This document shows positions 8,115 to 17,389 of a stretch of 64,000 bases of DNA, in pieces. Within the stretch, counting starts at the first letter, position 1. Every line of letters begins with the position of its first letter. The notes beneath the pieces were generated by a model. That model made no database searches. It worked only from the letters and a program-made list of their open reading frames with translations, and was not told where the DNA came from. This DNA is from Ignavibacteriales bacterium (GTDB lineage Bacteria > Bacteroidota > Ignavibacteria > Ignavibacteriales > Ignavibacteriaceae), in the NCBI GenBank assembly GCA_003538625.1, contig DPRR01000007.1, positions 186,001 to 250,000 of the forward strand, written 5' to 3'. A program made the position numbers and the translations under genes.

Positions 8115-10037
8115 ATGAAAAAACTTTTTACAATTTTACTTTTCCTTTTTACCAGCCAAACAATTTTATTTTCACAAGGTAATCCCTTACCATTTGGCAG
8201 AACAACGCTTTTTGCAGGTTCAGGACTTTGCCAAGTTTGCCACGTTAGTGATGGAACTGTTTTAACTGTAAACGGGCAGGATGTTTCCATGGTTACTTAT
8301 TGGCGCTCAACAATGATGGCAAATGCAAGTAAAGATCCTTTCTGGCGTGCTGTTGTTGCTGAAGAAGTTCACAGATTTCCAACTTTACAGCAAACAATAG
8401 AAACAACCTGTACAAATTGTCATGCACCAATGGGTTATAAGGAAGCAATCTTTAATGGCGCAACAAATTATTCAATGGCAGAAATGAAAGCTGATCCGAT
8501 TGCAAATGATGGTGTTAGCTGTGCAGTTTGTCATCAGATAAAGCCTGATAATTTTGGAATGGTTACTTCATATTCCGGGCATTATCAGATTGATCCTGAT
8601 AGTATAATTTACGGACCGTATCCTGATCCCGAACTGAATGCAATGATTGAGATGGCAGCGTTTCTTCCTGTTTATTCAACTCATATGAATCAATCAGAAT
8701 TGTGTGCAACCTGCCATACTTTGTTCACACCTTATTTGGATAATCAAGGACAGATTGCCGGAGATTTTCCAGAACAAACTCCTTACATCGAATGGAAGAA
8801 TAGTATTTATCCGGCACAAAATACTCAGTGCCAGGATTGCCATATGCCTATGATAATTGATTCAGTTGATATTGCATGGATTCCGCAATCACACCAGGTT
8901 TACCGCACGCCGTTCTGGAAGCACTCTTTTGTTGGCGGAAATGTTTATATGCTCAATATGTTAAAAGATAATATTTCTACACTTGGATTAACAGCTTCAT
9001 CAGAAAATTTTGACTCGACAATAGCACGGGCAGAAGAAAATCTAACTGAAAAAGCTATTGATCTTTTTATAACTACTACTTATGAAAATGATTCTTTAAA
9101 TGTTTTTGTAAAGATTGAAAATAAAACCGGACATAAAATTCCTGGTGGAATACCTTTTAGAAGAATGTGGATACACTTAAAAGTTACTGATCCATCCAAC
9201 AACATTGTTTTTGAATCCGGTAAATGGGATTCGCAGGGAGAGATAGATGGATTAGATTCAGATTATGAACCGCATTATGATTTGATAAATAATGAAAATG
9301 ATATTCAGATTTATGAAGGTGTTATGGCTGATGTTGATAACGCAGTAACTTATACTTTGCTTCGCGCTTCATCGTATATAAAAGATAACCGCATTCCACC
9401 AAAAGGATTTTTATCAACACATCCGAGTTATGATACAACTGCAATTTACGGCAATGCAGTTTCTGATCCTGATTTTAATAAAGAAAACTTAATTGAAGGA
9501 ACCGGAAGTGATATTGTTAATTATAGAATTCCTGTAACCAATGAAACGACTTATAAAGTTTTTGCAGAAGTTTGTTTCCAAACAATTAAACCAAGAGTTG
9601 TGGAACAATTTGCTAGCATAAGTGAACCTGATGTAACTCAGTTTGTTGGGATGTATAATGCACTTCCTAATATTCCCTTTATAATGAAAGCAGATTCATT
9701 AAGTGTTTTTGTAACTGATGTTGCGGATGATGTTAGTACTTTAAATGGATTTGAGTTGTCACAAAATTATCCAAATCCATTTAACCCAAATACACAGATT
9801 AATTACCAGATTTCTGTTTCAAGTAAAGTTAGTTTAAAAGTTTATGATGTCTTGGGTAATGAAGTTGCAACACTTGTAGATGGATATAAATCTGTTGGAA
9901 GATATGAAATTATTTTTAACCCGGAATTGGGGAACGGTACGTTTTTACCAAGCGGTATATATTTTTATAAACTTGAAGCAACCACAAACAATAAAAATAT
10001 TTTTAGAGAAGTAAGAAAGATGATCCTTCTGAAGTAA
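8115..10037 (+). CDS. Secreted pentaheme c-type cytochrome with T9SS sorting domain
   Basis: The product (640 residues) begins with a signal peptide (MKKLFTILLFLFTSQTILFSQ) and has five CxxCH heme sites at Cys39 (CQVCH), Cys99 (CTNCH), Cys136 (CAVCH), Cys197 (CATCH) and Cys239 (CQDCH). This resembles the cytochrome c-554 / multiheme family. A beta-rich middle follows, and the last 85 or so residues are a T9SS sorting domain (QNYPNPFNP, then KVYDVLGNEVATL). It is predicted to be exported across the outer membrane and kept at the cell surface or released. The start at 8115 is chosen over an in-frame ATG at 8091 because it follows AAGGGTG and begins the signal peptide directly. The redox partner is unknown. 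Confidence 0.88.
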   Translation: MKKLFTILLFLFTSQTILFSQGNPLPFGRTTLFAGSGLCQVCHVSDGTVLTVNGQDVSMVTYWRSTMMANASKDPFWRAVVAEEVHRFPTLQQTIETTCTNCHAPMGYKEAIFNGATNYSMAEMKADPIANDGVSCAVCHQIKPDNFGMVTSYSGHYQIDPDSIIYGPYPDPELNAMIEMAAFLPVYSTHMNQSELCATCHTLFTPYLDNQGQIAGDFPEQTPYIEWKNSIYPAQNTQCQDCHMPMIIDSVDIAWIPQSHQVYRTPFWKHSFVGGNVYMLNMLKDNISTLGLTASSENFDSTIARAEENLTEKAIDLFITTTYENDSLNVFVKIENKTGHKIPGGIPFRRMWIHLKVTDPSNNIVFESGKWDSQGEIDGLDSDYEPHYDLINNENDIQIYEGVMADVDNAVTYTLLRASSYIKDNRIPPKGFLSTHPSYDTTAIYGNAVSDPDFNKENLIEGTGSDIVNYRIPVTNETTYKVFAEVCFQTIKPRVVEQFASISEPDVTQFVGMYNALPNIPFIMKADSLSVFVTDVADDVSTLNGFELSQNYPNPFNPNTQINYQISVSSKVSLKVYDVLGNEVATLVDGYKSVGRYEIIFNPELGNGTFLPSGIYFYKLEATTNNKNIFREVRKMILLK

Positions 10038-10084
10038 TTGTAAATATATACCCAGTTAAAATCTTTCAGCCAATAAAAATTAAC

Positions 10085-10109
10085 CAGAGACGGGTTAAGC
10101 CCGTCTCTG
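10085..10109. terminator. Intrinsic terminator between convergent genes
   Basis: A perfect 10-bp stem, CAGAGACGGG and CCCGTCTCTG, closes a 5-base loop. T-rich DNA lies beyond the stem on both strands. It sits between the ends of the cytochrome gene (plus) and the beta-helix gene (minus), so it can serve both. Confidence 0.75.
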
Positions 10110-10118
10110 ATTCCATTG

Positions 10119-11957
10119 TTATTTTATTAAAATCATTTTTTTCATATCAACAAAATCTCCCGCTTGCAGTTCATAGAAATAAACTCCGCTGGAAAATTTT
10201 GAAGCATCAAAATTGACTTCGTAATTACCTGCTGGTTTTTCTTCGTTTACTAAAGTAGCAATTTCATTTCCAAGAACATCGTAAACTTTAAGTATTACTC
10301 GAGACCCTTCGACTCCGCTCAGGGTGACACTTGGAATACTGTATTTTATTTTTGTGGATGGATTAAACGGATTCGGATAATTCTGTTCAAGTGAGAATTG
10401 TGTAGGTATATTTAAATCAACCTCAACAATATTTGAATATTCAAACGAACCATCATAATCAATCTGCTTTAATCTATAATATGATTTTCCGTTGCCTGGA
10501 TTATTATCTTCAAAAGAATAATAAGATTTTTCTGTTGTGGTTCCGTTTCCGTTTATAAAACCTATACTTTTCCAATCTATCACACTGAGCGAAATCGAAG
10601 TGTGACTTCCTTTTTGTATTTCAAATCCCGAATTATTTAACTCTGTTGCAGTAATCCAATTTAGCATAACTTTTCTATTAATAACATTAGCTGCAAATGA
10701 TGTTAGCTCAACAGGAATGGGACCTGAAAATGGCATAAATCTAACGAGACCTAGTGCAAGGCTATCTACTTGGTGAAAAATGTGATCTTCAATTAATGTC
10801 GAATCATAAACACCCCAGTCATTGTTCTGGGCATATATCGGATCAAGCGTGTTGTTATAAAGATCATATACATTTGAGCCCTGCACATTACCATAAATAA
10901 TATTCAAACCATCATCTGTTGTATCTGCATTTTCAATGTTACCAAGATTTGGATTTGCACCTGGTTGACCGGTAATGCCGACTTGAATCGTAACTCCCCA
11001 CCAGTTGCCGTATATTCTGTTTCTGGAAATGATCGGAGCGACCACAGCGGTGCCATAAGTGTTTATACCGCTACCGGCAACCATAACATCGGGATTAATA
11101 TTGTTATTATAAATTAAATTATCATGCACATAACAAGTTATCGGATTACTTCCTGTCATTGCAATTCCATAACTGTTATTAAAAATTTCATTGTAGGCTA
11201 TCTCCGATGAAGATGACGAACCGCTGAACAAAGTTGAAATACTTATTCCACCTGTTTTATTGAACATTCCACCATGAATTATATTATTTAAAATTGTTGG
11301 TGAGTTGTTTCCTTGTGTTCCAATGGATATTTGATTTTTGGGACTTGTGTTTTGTGAATTGTTATTAACCAATTCATTCCATTCAATCAGAGGTGAGCAG
11401 CCAGTTGTCATCGTAATTCCATACTCATAGCTTCTTTCAATCCTATTATGTGAAATAATTGGATGAGAGTTGCTGGAAAGATTTGCACCCCTTCTGCATT
11501 TCCACAGATAGGAGTTAGTCAGCGTTGGACTGGCTTCCAAACATCTTAAACCATAATATGCATATTCAATTCTTGCATAGCTTATGATACAAGCTGAATC
11601 AACAGCAGTATCTCTGAAATAAAATCCATTGTAAGCTGCGCCTGTTGAATCTTGTGTTAATGAAGAGAAGATGATTGAATCTGTTACAGTACCAACTGCT
11701 AAAAATTTTCCATATACTTCAAATCCTGATGTTGATCCAGTAAATAAAACAGTGATACCAGGATTAATATAGATTCTATCGTTTGCAGACACAGTTATCT
11801 TATTACTTATAGCATAATTCGGAAATGTTCCCGTTACAACTCCGCCCGAGTTTGTAACCAGATCATCAAGATTCCAGTTTACTCCTGTGTTTGGTGTGGT
11901 GTACTGCGCAAATATTTGCGATGAGATAATTATAAAAAGTAAAACAAATTTTTTCAC
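10119..11957 (-). CDS. Secreted right-handed beta-helix protein with T9SS sorting domain
   Basis: A 612-residue surface or extracellular protein. A signal peptide (MKKFVLLFIIISSQIFAQ) precedes a repetitive Asn/Gly/Ile-rich region (about 40-420) with recurring units such as PIISHNRIERS, PTILNNIIHGG and PIISRNRIYGN, typical of parallel beta-helix (NosD/PbH1) folds that often bind or cleave polysaccharides. Next comes a PVELTSFAANV...LNWITATELNNSGFEIQK module shared with two other proteins here, then the sorting domain (QNYPNPFNPSTKIKY). The GTG at 11957 is chosen because GGAG lies 6 bases upstream. An in-frame TTG exists at 11969. Two dispersed palindromes lie in frame in the gene. The substrate is unknown. 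Confidence 0.8.
   Translation of the reverse strand: MKKFVLLFIIISSQIFAQYTTPNTGVNWNLDDLVTNSGGVVTGTFPNYAISNKITVSANDRIYINPGITVLFTGSTSGFEVYGKFLAVGTVTDSIIFSSLTQDSTGAAYNGFYFRDTAVDSACIISYARIEYAYYGLRCLEASPTLTNSYLWKCRRGANLSSNSHPIISHNRIERSYEYGITMTTGCSPLIEWNELVNNNSQNTSPKNQISIGTQGNNSPTILNNIIHGGMFNKTGGISISTLFSGSSSSSEIAYNEIFNNSYGIAMTGSNPITCYVHDNLIYNNNINPDVMVAGSGINTYGTAVVAPIISRNRIYGNWWGVTIQVGITGQPGANPNLGNIENADTTDDGLNIIYGNVQGSNVYDLYNNTLDPIYAQNNDWGVYDSTLIEDHIFHQVDSLALGLVRFMPFSGPIPVELTSFAANVINRKVMLNWITATELNNSGFEIQKGSHTSISLSVIDWKSIGFINGNGTTTEKSYYSFEDNNPGNGKSYYRLKQIDYDGSFEYSNIVEVDLNIPTQFSLEQNYPNPFNPSTKIKYSIPSVTLSGVEGSRVILKVYDVLGNEIATLVNEEKPAGNYEVNFDASKFSSGVYFYELQAGDFVDMKKMILIK
10301..10328. repeat. Dispersed palindromic repeat, in-frame inside the beta-helix gene (copy 1)
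   Basis: This 28-base palindrome reads on the minus strand GTCACCCTGAGCGGAGTCGA and onward. It is the same family as the intergenic copy at 17352-17378. In the protein it encodes VTLSGVEGSRV, placed between the IPS and ILKVYDVLG parts of the sorting domain. Related sorting domains in the window lack this stretch. Confidence 0.85.
10581..10606. repeat. Dispersed palindromic repeat, in-frame inside the beta-helix gene (copy 2)
   Basis: CACACTGAGCGAAATCGAAG continuing to TGTGAC is a variant of the same palindrome family (compare 17307-17333). It encodes the SHTSISLSV segment, which interrupts the shared module FEIQK...DWKSIGF. The paralogue encoded at 12189-14246 has a six-residue-shorter segment there. 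Confidence 0.8.
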
Positions 11958-12188
11958 TACGAACTCCAAGTTTTTTTAAATAAATTACATAAAAAATTTA
12001 GCCAATATATTTTATCAAAGCAATTCTAACATTGTTAACATCAAGGAATGATTAAAGCATGTTAAATGTTGTCAGATATAATTCATATCTAAAAATCTTT
12101 TGTTTATATTCTTAACGATGGAATAAAAAATATTTAAATAATTTTCTAAAAATTTATCTCTTAAAAATAATCTTCTAAAGGTGATGTT

Positions 12189-14246
12189 ATGAAACAATTA
12201 ATGATTTCTATTTTCTCTCTTCTGGTTTTATTCAACATATCAACTTCAGCACAATTAAAAACTAATTTTATACCTGATCTTGATGGTGTTGTGCCTGTAT
12301 CTGATATTTCAATTGAATCAAATAATTATTCGGATATGTATGATCCTGGTTTTACTGTTTACCCGGGATTTCCGAAACAGGGATTGTATAGCGTTATATC
12401 ACCCAAAACAGGAGCGATATATTGCAATCTTGATACTGATCCCGAAATGGAAATAATATTTGGTGCGGGCGAAACTTTGTACGCAGTAAATCTTGATGGC
12501 TCAGCTGTTACTGGATGGCCAAAAACTTTTACACAATATTATGAAGCCGTGTGGACCGTATCTTTTGGAGATATTGATGGCGATGGTGAAGGCGAAGTTG
12601 TTGCTGGAATCGGTGGTCCGCTCGGAGGACATATTCAGGCATTTCATAAAGATGGATCAATCGTTACCGGTTTTCCTGTCAATGTTGGAAAATATCCTAT
12701 GAGTGCAACACTTGCAGATTTGGATGGAAATAGTACAATGGAAATAATTTTAGGAACCAGAACCTACAAAGCTTATGTATATAATGGCGATGGAACCGTT
12801 TATCCCGGATGGCCAAAGCAAATGGATAGATATGTGGCATCATCGGCTTCAGCAGGTGATGTGGATAATAACGGCGTTATGGATGTTGTAATGGAATCAA
12901 GAAGTTTTTTATATGCATGGAATAAAGATGGTATGCCTTTACCCGGTTTTCCTTATATGATTTTAGATACTTTAACAGGATCTAATTCATACTCAGCACC
13001 GGTTCTTGCAGATTTAACCGGTGATGGTAAACTTGAAATTATTTTCTGCTCGCATTCTGATGCAACAGATGCAGGTGGAATAATTTATGCTGTTAAGTAC
13101 GATGGAACAAGTCTTCCTGGTTTTCCCAAAACTGTTCCAAACTGGATTTATGGAGCACCTATAGTTGCTGATATTGATGGAGATTCTGAACTGGAAATTA
13201 TTATTGGTGAATATGGTGCTTCACCAACTCCTGCATTTTCTGTCTTTGCTTATAATGTTGATGGAAGTATGGTAAGTAATTTTCCAATGGGTCCTTATCA
13301 TGGATCTGCAAATCAAATAACTGTTGCAGATATTGATAATGATAATCAGTTCGAAATAATTTTTGATGAAAACGTAACAGAAAATAACTTAGGCAGATAT
13401 CGCGCATTAAATATGGATGGAACAGATGTTACGGGCTGGCCGCTTGAGTTAAATCAAAACACAAGTTTTCAACAACCTCTTTTAGGTGATCTTAACAATG
13501 ATGGAATTCTAGACATAGTTGGTGGCAGTTTTAATTTTGATATAAACAACAAGCAAGTGTTTTTGTATGCATGGAATACCGGTTTGCCTTATAATGCAAC
13601 AAAGATAGTTAACCCAATGTACCAGTTTAATCCGCAGCATACGGGAGTATATGTTGACCCATCAACAATTCCGGTTGAGCTTGAATCATTTATAGCAACT
13701 GCTGATGATCAAAAAATAAATCTAAACTGGGTAACTGCTACTGAATTAAATAATTCCGGTTTTGAAATTGAAAAATCCACAGACAATTTAATTTGGAATA
13801 AAATTGGATTTGTAAACGGTAAAGGTACAACAACTGAAAAATCCTATTATTCTTTTAATGACAATAATCCGACCGATGGAAAATCATATTATAGATTAAA
13901 GCAAATTGATTATGATGGAACATTTACCTATTCAAGTATTGTTGCAATTAATTTCGGAATTCCCGTCAATTTTTCACTTGAACAAAATTACCCCAATCCA
14001 TTTAATCCCGCTACAATAATTAAGTATAATATTCCTGAAGAAAGCACTGTACAACTTAAGATCGTAAACATTGTTGGAGAAGTGGTTACAGAACTTATGA
14101 ATGAAAATCAATCAGCAGGAAATCATTCAAAACTATTTAATGCATCCAATTTGTCATCGGGAATTTATTTTGCAGTATTAAATGCTTCTTCATTAAATTC
14201 CGGAAAAGTTTATTCAGGCATGATCAAAATGATTTACATGAAATAA
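12189..14246 (+). CDS. Secreted FG-GAP/VCBS repeat protein with T9SS sorting domain
   Basis: A 685-residue exported protein with a signal peptide (about 1-21). It has about seven integrin-like FG-GAP/VCBS blades, each with a calcium-binding style loop such as DIDGDGEGEVVAG, DLDGNSTMEIILG, DVDNNGVMDVV, DLTGDGKLEIIF, DIDGDSELEIIIGE and DLNNDGILDIVGG (residues about 60-470), predicting a beta-propeller. The PVELESFIATAD...NSGFEIEKS module (about 495-585) and the T9SS domain (QNYPNPFNPATIIKY) follow. It is probably a surface adhesin or carbohydrate-interacting protein. The exact role is not deducible. GGTGATGTT lies just before the ATG. Confidence 0.85.
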   Translation: MKQLMISIFSLLVLFNISTSAQLKTNFIPDLDGVVPVSDISIESNNYSDMYDPGFTVYPGFPKQGLYSVISPKTGAIYCNLDTDPEMEIIFGAGETLYAVNLDGSAVTGWPKTFTQYYEAVWTVSFGDIDGDGEGEVVAGIGGPLGGHIQAFHKDGSIVTGFPVNVGKYPMSATLADLDGNSTMEIILGTRTYKAYVYNGDGTVYPGWPKQMDRYVASSASAGDVDNNGVMDVVMESRSFLYAWNKDGMPLPGFPYMILDTLTGSNSYSAPVLADLTGDGKLEIIFCSHSDATDAGGIIYAVKYDGTSLPGFPKTVPNWIYGAPIVADIDGDSELEIIIGEYGASPTPAFSVFAYNVDGSMVSNFPMGPYHGSANQITVADIDNDNQFEIIFDENVTENNLGRYRALNMDGTDVTGWPLELNQNTSFQQPLLGDLNNDGILDIVGGSFNFDINNKQVFLYAWNTGLPYNATKIVNPMYQFNPQHTGVYVDPSTIPVELESFIATADDQKINLNWVTATELNNSGFEIEKSTDNLIWNKIGFVNGKGTTTEKSYYSFNDNNPTDGKSYYRLKQIDYDGTFTYSSIVAINFGIPVNFSLEQNYPNPFNPATIIKYNIPEESTVQLKIVNIVGEVVTELMNENQSAGNHSKLFNASNLSSGIYFAVLNASSLNSGKVYSGMIKMIYMK

Positions 14247-14270
14247 CTCGATAAACTTTACAATAATTTT

Positions 14271-14302
14271 AACCCGATTCATTTTGAATCGGGTTTTTAT
14301 TT
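14271..14302 (+). terminator. Intrinsic terminator after the FG-GAP protein gene
   Basis: The 11-bp stem AACCCGATTCA/TGAATCGGGTT has a 3-base loop and is followed by a T-rich tract. It lies 24 bases after the stop codon. Confidence 0.85.
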
Positions 14303-14402
14303 TTATAAACCTGATCCAATAATTTTATTTCACTAAGTGTACCATTGATTCTTATTTCATAAATTTGTGCTGCTATAAATATTTCCAGTTACCGGAGAAA
14401 AA

Positions 14403-15749
14403 ATGAAGACCCATATTAAACAAGTTATCAAAAGAACAGGTGCGATTGTCCCCTTTAATCAAGAACGAATTGCAAATGCAATTTATCGTGCTGCAGTTGC
14501 TGTAGGCGGCAGAGATAAAGAAACATCACAAAAATTATCTGAACAGGTGGTAGAATTATTAAATACAGAATTTCCTGAAGGAAGCACTCCGCATATTGAA
14601 GATGTACAGGATATTGTTGAAAAAGTTTTGATTGAAAACGGACATGCTAAAGTTGCAAAAGAATATATTATTTATCGTGAAGAAGCTGCTAACAGAAGAG
14701 ATGCCGAAGGTAGATACGCATCAAAAATTAATGAGAATGTTCCGTGGCAAAAAATCTGGCGTAATCTCGATTGGGCAGTGTCACACAACCTTCACACAGT
14801 TGACCATTTAAATGAAAGAATTGCCAGAGGAGAATTTCCTTATATTGTTCACGAATCTGAAGCCCTTTATGAGGACGATGTTAATCTTGCAGCCAACTTA
14901 ATCATTGAACGACTTGATTCGCTTAGAATGGTTATGATTAGCGGACCATCTTCATCAGGTAAAACCACAACAACAATCAAACTTGAACAGAAGCTAATTA
15001 AAAAAGGATTTAAGTTTAAAGCTCTTAATGTTGATCATTACTTTTTTGATTTAGAGTTTCATCCAAAAGATGAATTTGGAGATTACGATTTTGAAACCCC
15101 GCAAGCGTTGGATTTAGAATTAATAAACGAACATCTTGTACGATTAAGTAATGGTGAAGAAGTGATGATTCCGTTTTACGATTTTAAAACCGGAACACGA
15201 ACTTTAAACGCTACTCCAATGAAACTTGCAAATGATGAACTCTTATTGATTGATAGTTTACACGGACTTTATCCTGCTTTCAGCAAGGATATTTCTATCG
15301 AAGTTAAATTTAAATTATATCTTGAGCCTCTTCTTCAAATGAAAGGTAAAGATGGAAGATACATTAGATGGACGGATTTAAGATTGATAAGAAGAATGCT
15401 GCGTGATTCTGTATTTCGTGCTTACAATCCACAGCAGACTTTAGAACATTGGCATTATGTGCGCGGAAGTGAACTAAGAAATATTATTCCCTACTCCAAC
15501 ACAGCAGATTTTATAATTAGCAGCGGCATGCCCTATGAAGTTCCAATCTATGCAAACAGAATGCTAAAACTTTTTGAAGAGTGGAAAGATAAATATAAAG
15601 GCGATCCGCTTAAAGCTGATGCACTTGAAAGATCTGAAAGAGTTTATAATGTTTTAAAAACAGTAACTCCCGTTGCTGATGAATCATCAGTGCCAGGCGA
15701 CAGCGTGTTACGCGAATTTATTGGCGGTAGTACTCACCAATATCATTAA
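14403..15749 (+). CDS. ATP-cone domain fused to a uridine kinase-like nucleoside kinase
   Basis: The 448-residue product has an N-terminal ATP-cone (about 5-100: KRTGAIVPFNQERIANAIYR ... DIVEKVLIENGHAKVAKEYI), the nucleotide-sensing module known from ribonucleotide reductases and NrdR. A short linker leads to a P-loop kinase domain with GPSSSGKTT at 181-189 and VDHYFFD, as in the phosphoribulokinase/uridine kinase family. Likely role: phosphorylation of a (ribo)nucleoside in pyrimidine salvage under allosteric control by adenine nucleotides (inference). There is no signal peptide. It stands alone between two secreted-protein genes. Confidence 0.8.
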   Translation: MKTHIKQVIKRTGAIVPFNQERIANAIYRAAVAVGGRDKETSQKLSEQVVELLNTEFPEGSTPHIEDVQDIVEKVLIENGHAKVAKEYIIYREEAANRRDAEGRYASKINENVPWQKIWRNLDWAVSHNLHTVDHLNERIARGEFPYIVHESEALYEDDVNLAANLIIERLDSLRMVMISGPSSSGKTTTTIKLEQKLIKKGFKFKALNVDHYFFDLEFHPKDEFGDYDFETPQALDLELINEHLVRLSNGEEVMIPFYDFKTGTRTLNATPMKLANDELLLIDSLHGLYPAFSKDISIEVKFKLYLEPLLQMKGKDGRYIRWTDLRLIRRMLRDSVFRAYNPQQTLEHWHYVRGSELRNIIPYSNTADFIISSGMPYEVPIYANRMLKLFEEWKDKYKGDPLKADALERSERVYNVLKTVTPVADESSVPGDSVLREFIGGSTHQYH

Positions 15750-15923
15750 AACAAAATTATCATTTTAGACATTTGCCTGTTGAATGGGTTCTAAATAAGA
15801 CATTTATTTATAGATATTATTTGTTTTCATTGCGTTTTATAACAAAAGCAGTGGAATAGTATTTGATAATTCCCAACCGTTGTTCTTAAACTATTTCAAA
15901 TTTTTTTTAGAAAAGATTGTCTG

Positions 15924-16784
15924 ATGAAAAGATTCAATCATTTTTTACCCATAGTATCAATTTTTATTATTCTATGTTTCTTTCTTATTGATACAATCAT
16001 TGCGCAAAACACACCCCAAAAAAATAAAAAGTCTAAAAGAGATTATTATTACAATCTTGAAAAAAGTTCTTCTTCCAAAAGCTCTGCTATAAATGTTGAA
16101 TATCGCAAAGATAGCCGCAGAAATAATGATTATTCAGAATCAAATAAAAAAATAAATTCAACCCGCATTACCACAAGGAAAAATGATTACAGTAACTATG
16201 AGAATGAACATTCAGAAAATTATTTTAGAATTGATAAATCAAAAAACAGTTTGTGGGATGGAAAACACTGGGAGGATTCAAGATTTCCACTTAGCATTTA
16301 TGTAAAAGAATCTTCATCGAGATACTATAAATCCACTTATAAGGATTATGTTAAATATGCAATGGATGTCTGGAGAACCGCTGATGACAGAATTCAATAT
16401 AAGTTTGTTAGATCCATTGATGATGCTGATATCGCCGTTGTATTTGTAGAAAATCTTGGCGATAAGTATGAAGAAAATTATTTGGGATTAACCGATTACG
16501 ATACGGATAGAAATAATCAAATAGAATTTTCAAAAGTTCAAATCAGTCTAATTAAAAATGGTAATGAAAAAATATCTGCAGGAGAAATTAAAGCGACAAT
16601 CGTTCATGAACTTGGACACGCTTTGGGTCTGGGACATAGTGAAAACGAAAATGATTTGATGTATCCTTACATTTCACCTGAACACACTCCTGACTTTACG
16701 TACGATGAATTATCTAAGGGGGATAAACTCGCAATAAAAGATTTAATCGATTTGAGCTTCAAACAAAATTACGTTTGGAAGTAG
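15924..16784 (+). CDS. Secreted matrixin-type zinc metalloprotease
   Basis: A 286-residue protein with an N-terminal signal or anchor helix (about 8-27). A Lys/Ser/Asn-rich low-complexity segment (about 30-105) precedes a metzincin-like catalytic domain. The zinc motif HELGHALGLGH lies at residues 228-238, with the third His in place, and LMYPYISP may be the Met-turn. It is probably a periplasmic or extracellular peptidase. It lacks the T9SS tail of its neighbours. Its stop is one base from the stop of the convergent DinB gene, leaving no room for a terminator between them. Confidence 0.82.
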   Translation: MKRFNHFLPIVSIFIILCFFLIDTIIAQNTPQKNKKSKRDYYYNLEKSSSSKSSAINVEYRKDSRRNNDYSESNKKINSTRITTRKNDYSNYENEHSENYFRIDKSKNSLWDGKHWEDSRFPLSIYVKESSSRYYKSTYKDYVKYAMDVWRTADDRIQYKFVRSIDDADIAVVFVENLGDKYEENYLGLTDYDTDRNNQIEFSKVQISLIKNGNEKISAGEIKATIVHELGHALGLGHSENENDLMYPYISPEHTPDFTYDELSKGDKLAIKDLIDLSFKQNYVWK

Positions 16785-16785
16785 T

Positions 16786-17286
16786 TTATTCCTGTGCAGC
16801 CATTCCGTAATTAACCCATTCTTCTTTTGCCGGACCGTATACACCGGGAACTTTTAATCCCAATAATCTCATCACAACAGTAAGCTGTGCACGATGATGA
16901 ATTTGATGTGTGATAATCACTCCAAGTGTAGTTCCACGTTTCCACATTTCACCGTACATATCATCTTCGATCAATAACGATTCATCATCCCAGTTTGATT
17001 TAACTCTGTTAAATAAATTTTCCGAAGCTTCTTTATATGCATCAACAATTTCTTTAGCTGTTTTTGGAATTGTAGAATTTTCATCCACAGTTTTGAAATG
17101 TAATCCTGTACGATAAGCCATTTCTCCTATTGAGGTTGTGATATGCCAGGCAAGTCTTCCTGCTGTTCTTATATTTTCATCAACTTTTTTTGTTAATGAT
17201 TCATCTGTAAGATTATTAAGTATTTTTATTGTTGATTCAGACTCGATTGCCCAATCGTTTATAAAGTCTTCCAATTTGCGATACAT
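16786..17286 (-). CDS. DinB/YfiT-like four-helix bundle protein
   Basis: A 166-residue cytoplasmic protein of the DinB-like metalloenzyme superfamily. The three-His pattern expected for metal binding is visible as LAWHITTSIGE (near residue 48) and ITHQIHHRAQL (near 128-132). The superfamily includes thiol-dependent (bacillithiol/mycothiol) transferases and stress-induced proteins. The specific substrate cannot be read from sequence. It lies convergent with the metalloprotease gene and downstream of two palindromic repeats that follow valS. Confidence 0.75.
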   Translation of the reverse strand: MYRKLEDFINDWAIESESTIKILNNLTDESLTKKVDENIRTAGRLAWHITTSIGEMAYRTGLHFKTVDENSTIPKTAKEIVDAYKEASENLFNRVKSNWDDESLLIEDDMYGEMWKRGTTLGVIITHQIHHRAQLTVVMRLLGLKVPGVYGPAKEEWVNYGMAAQE

Positions 17287-17306
17287 TGTTTTTCCTTTGA
17301 AAGTAA

Positions 17307-17333
17307 GTCACACTTCGACAGGCTCAGTGTGAC
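17307..17333. repeat. Dispersed palindromic repeat (GTCACACTTCGACAGGCTCA type)
   Basis: A 27-base perfect or near-perfect palindrome with outer arms GTCACAC/GTGTGAC, of the same family as copies at 10301, 10581, 17352 and 36225-36284. It lies between the start of the DinB gene and the end of valS. Confidence 0.85.
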
Positions 17334-17351
17334 AAAAGTTTTTAACCCACT

Positions 17352-17378
17352 GTCATCCTGAGCTTGTCGAAGGATGAC
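17352..17378. repeat. Dispersed palindromic repeat (GTCATCCTGAGCTTGTCGAA type)
   Basis: A second palindrome 18 bases from the first, with arms GTCATCCT/AGGATGAC, 11 bases after the valS stop. Two different arm variants side by side argue for a mobile or amplified family rather than a single terminator. Either could fold in RNA and stall transcription. Confidence 0.85.
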
Positions 17379-17389
17379 CTACTAAATAA

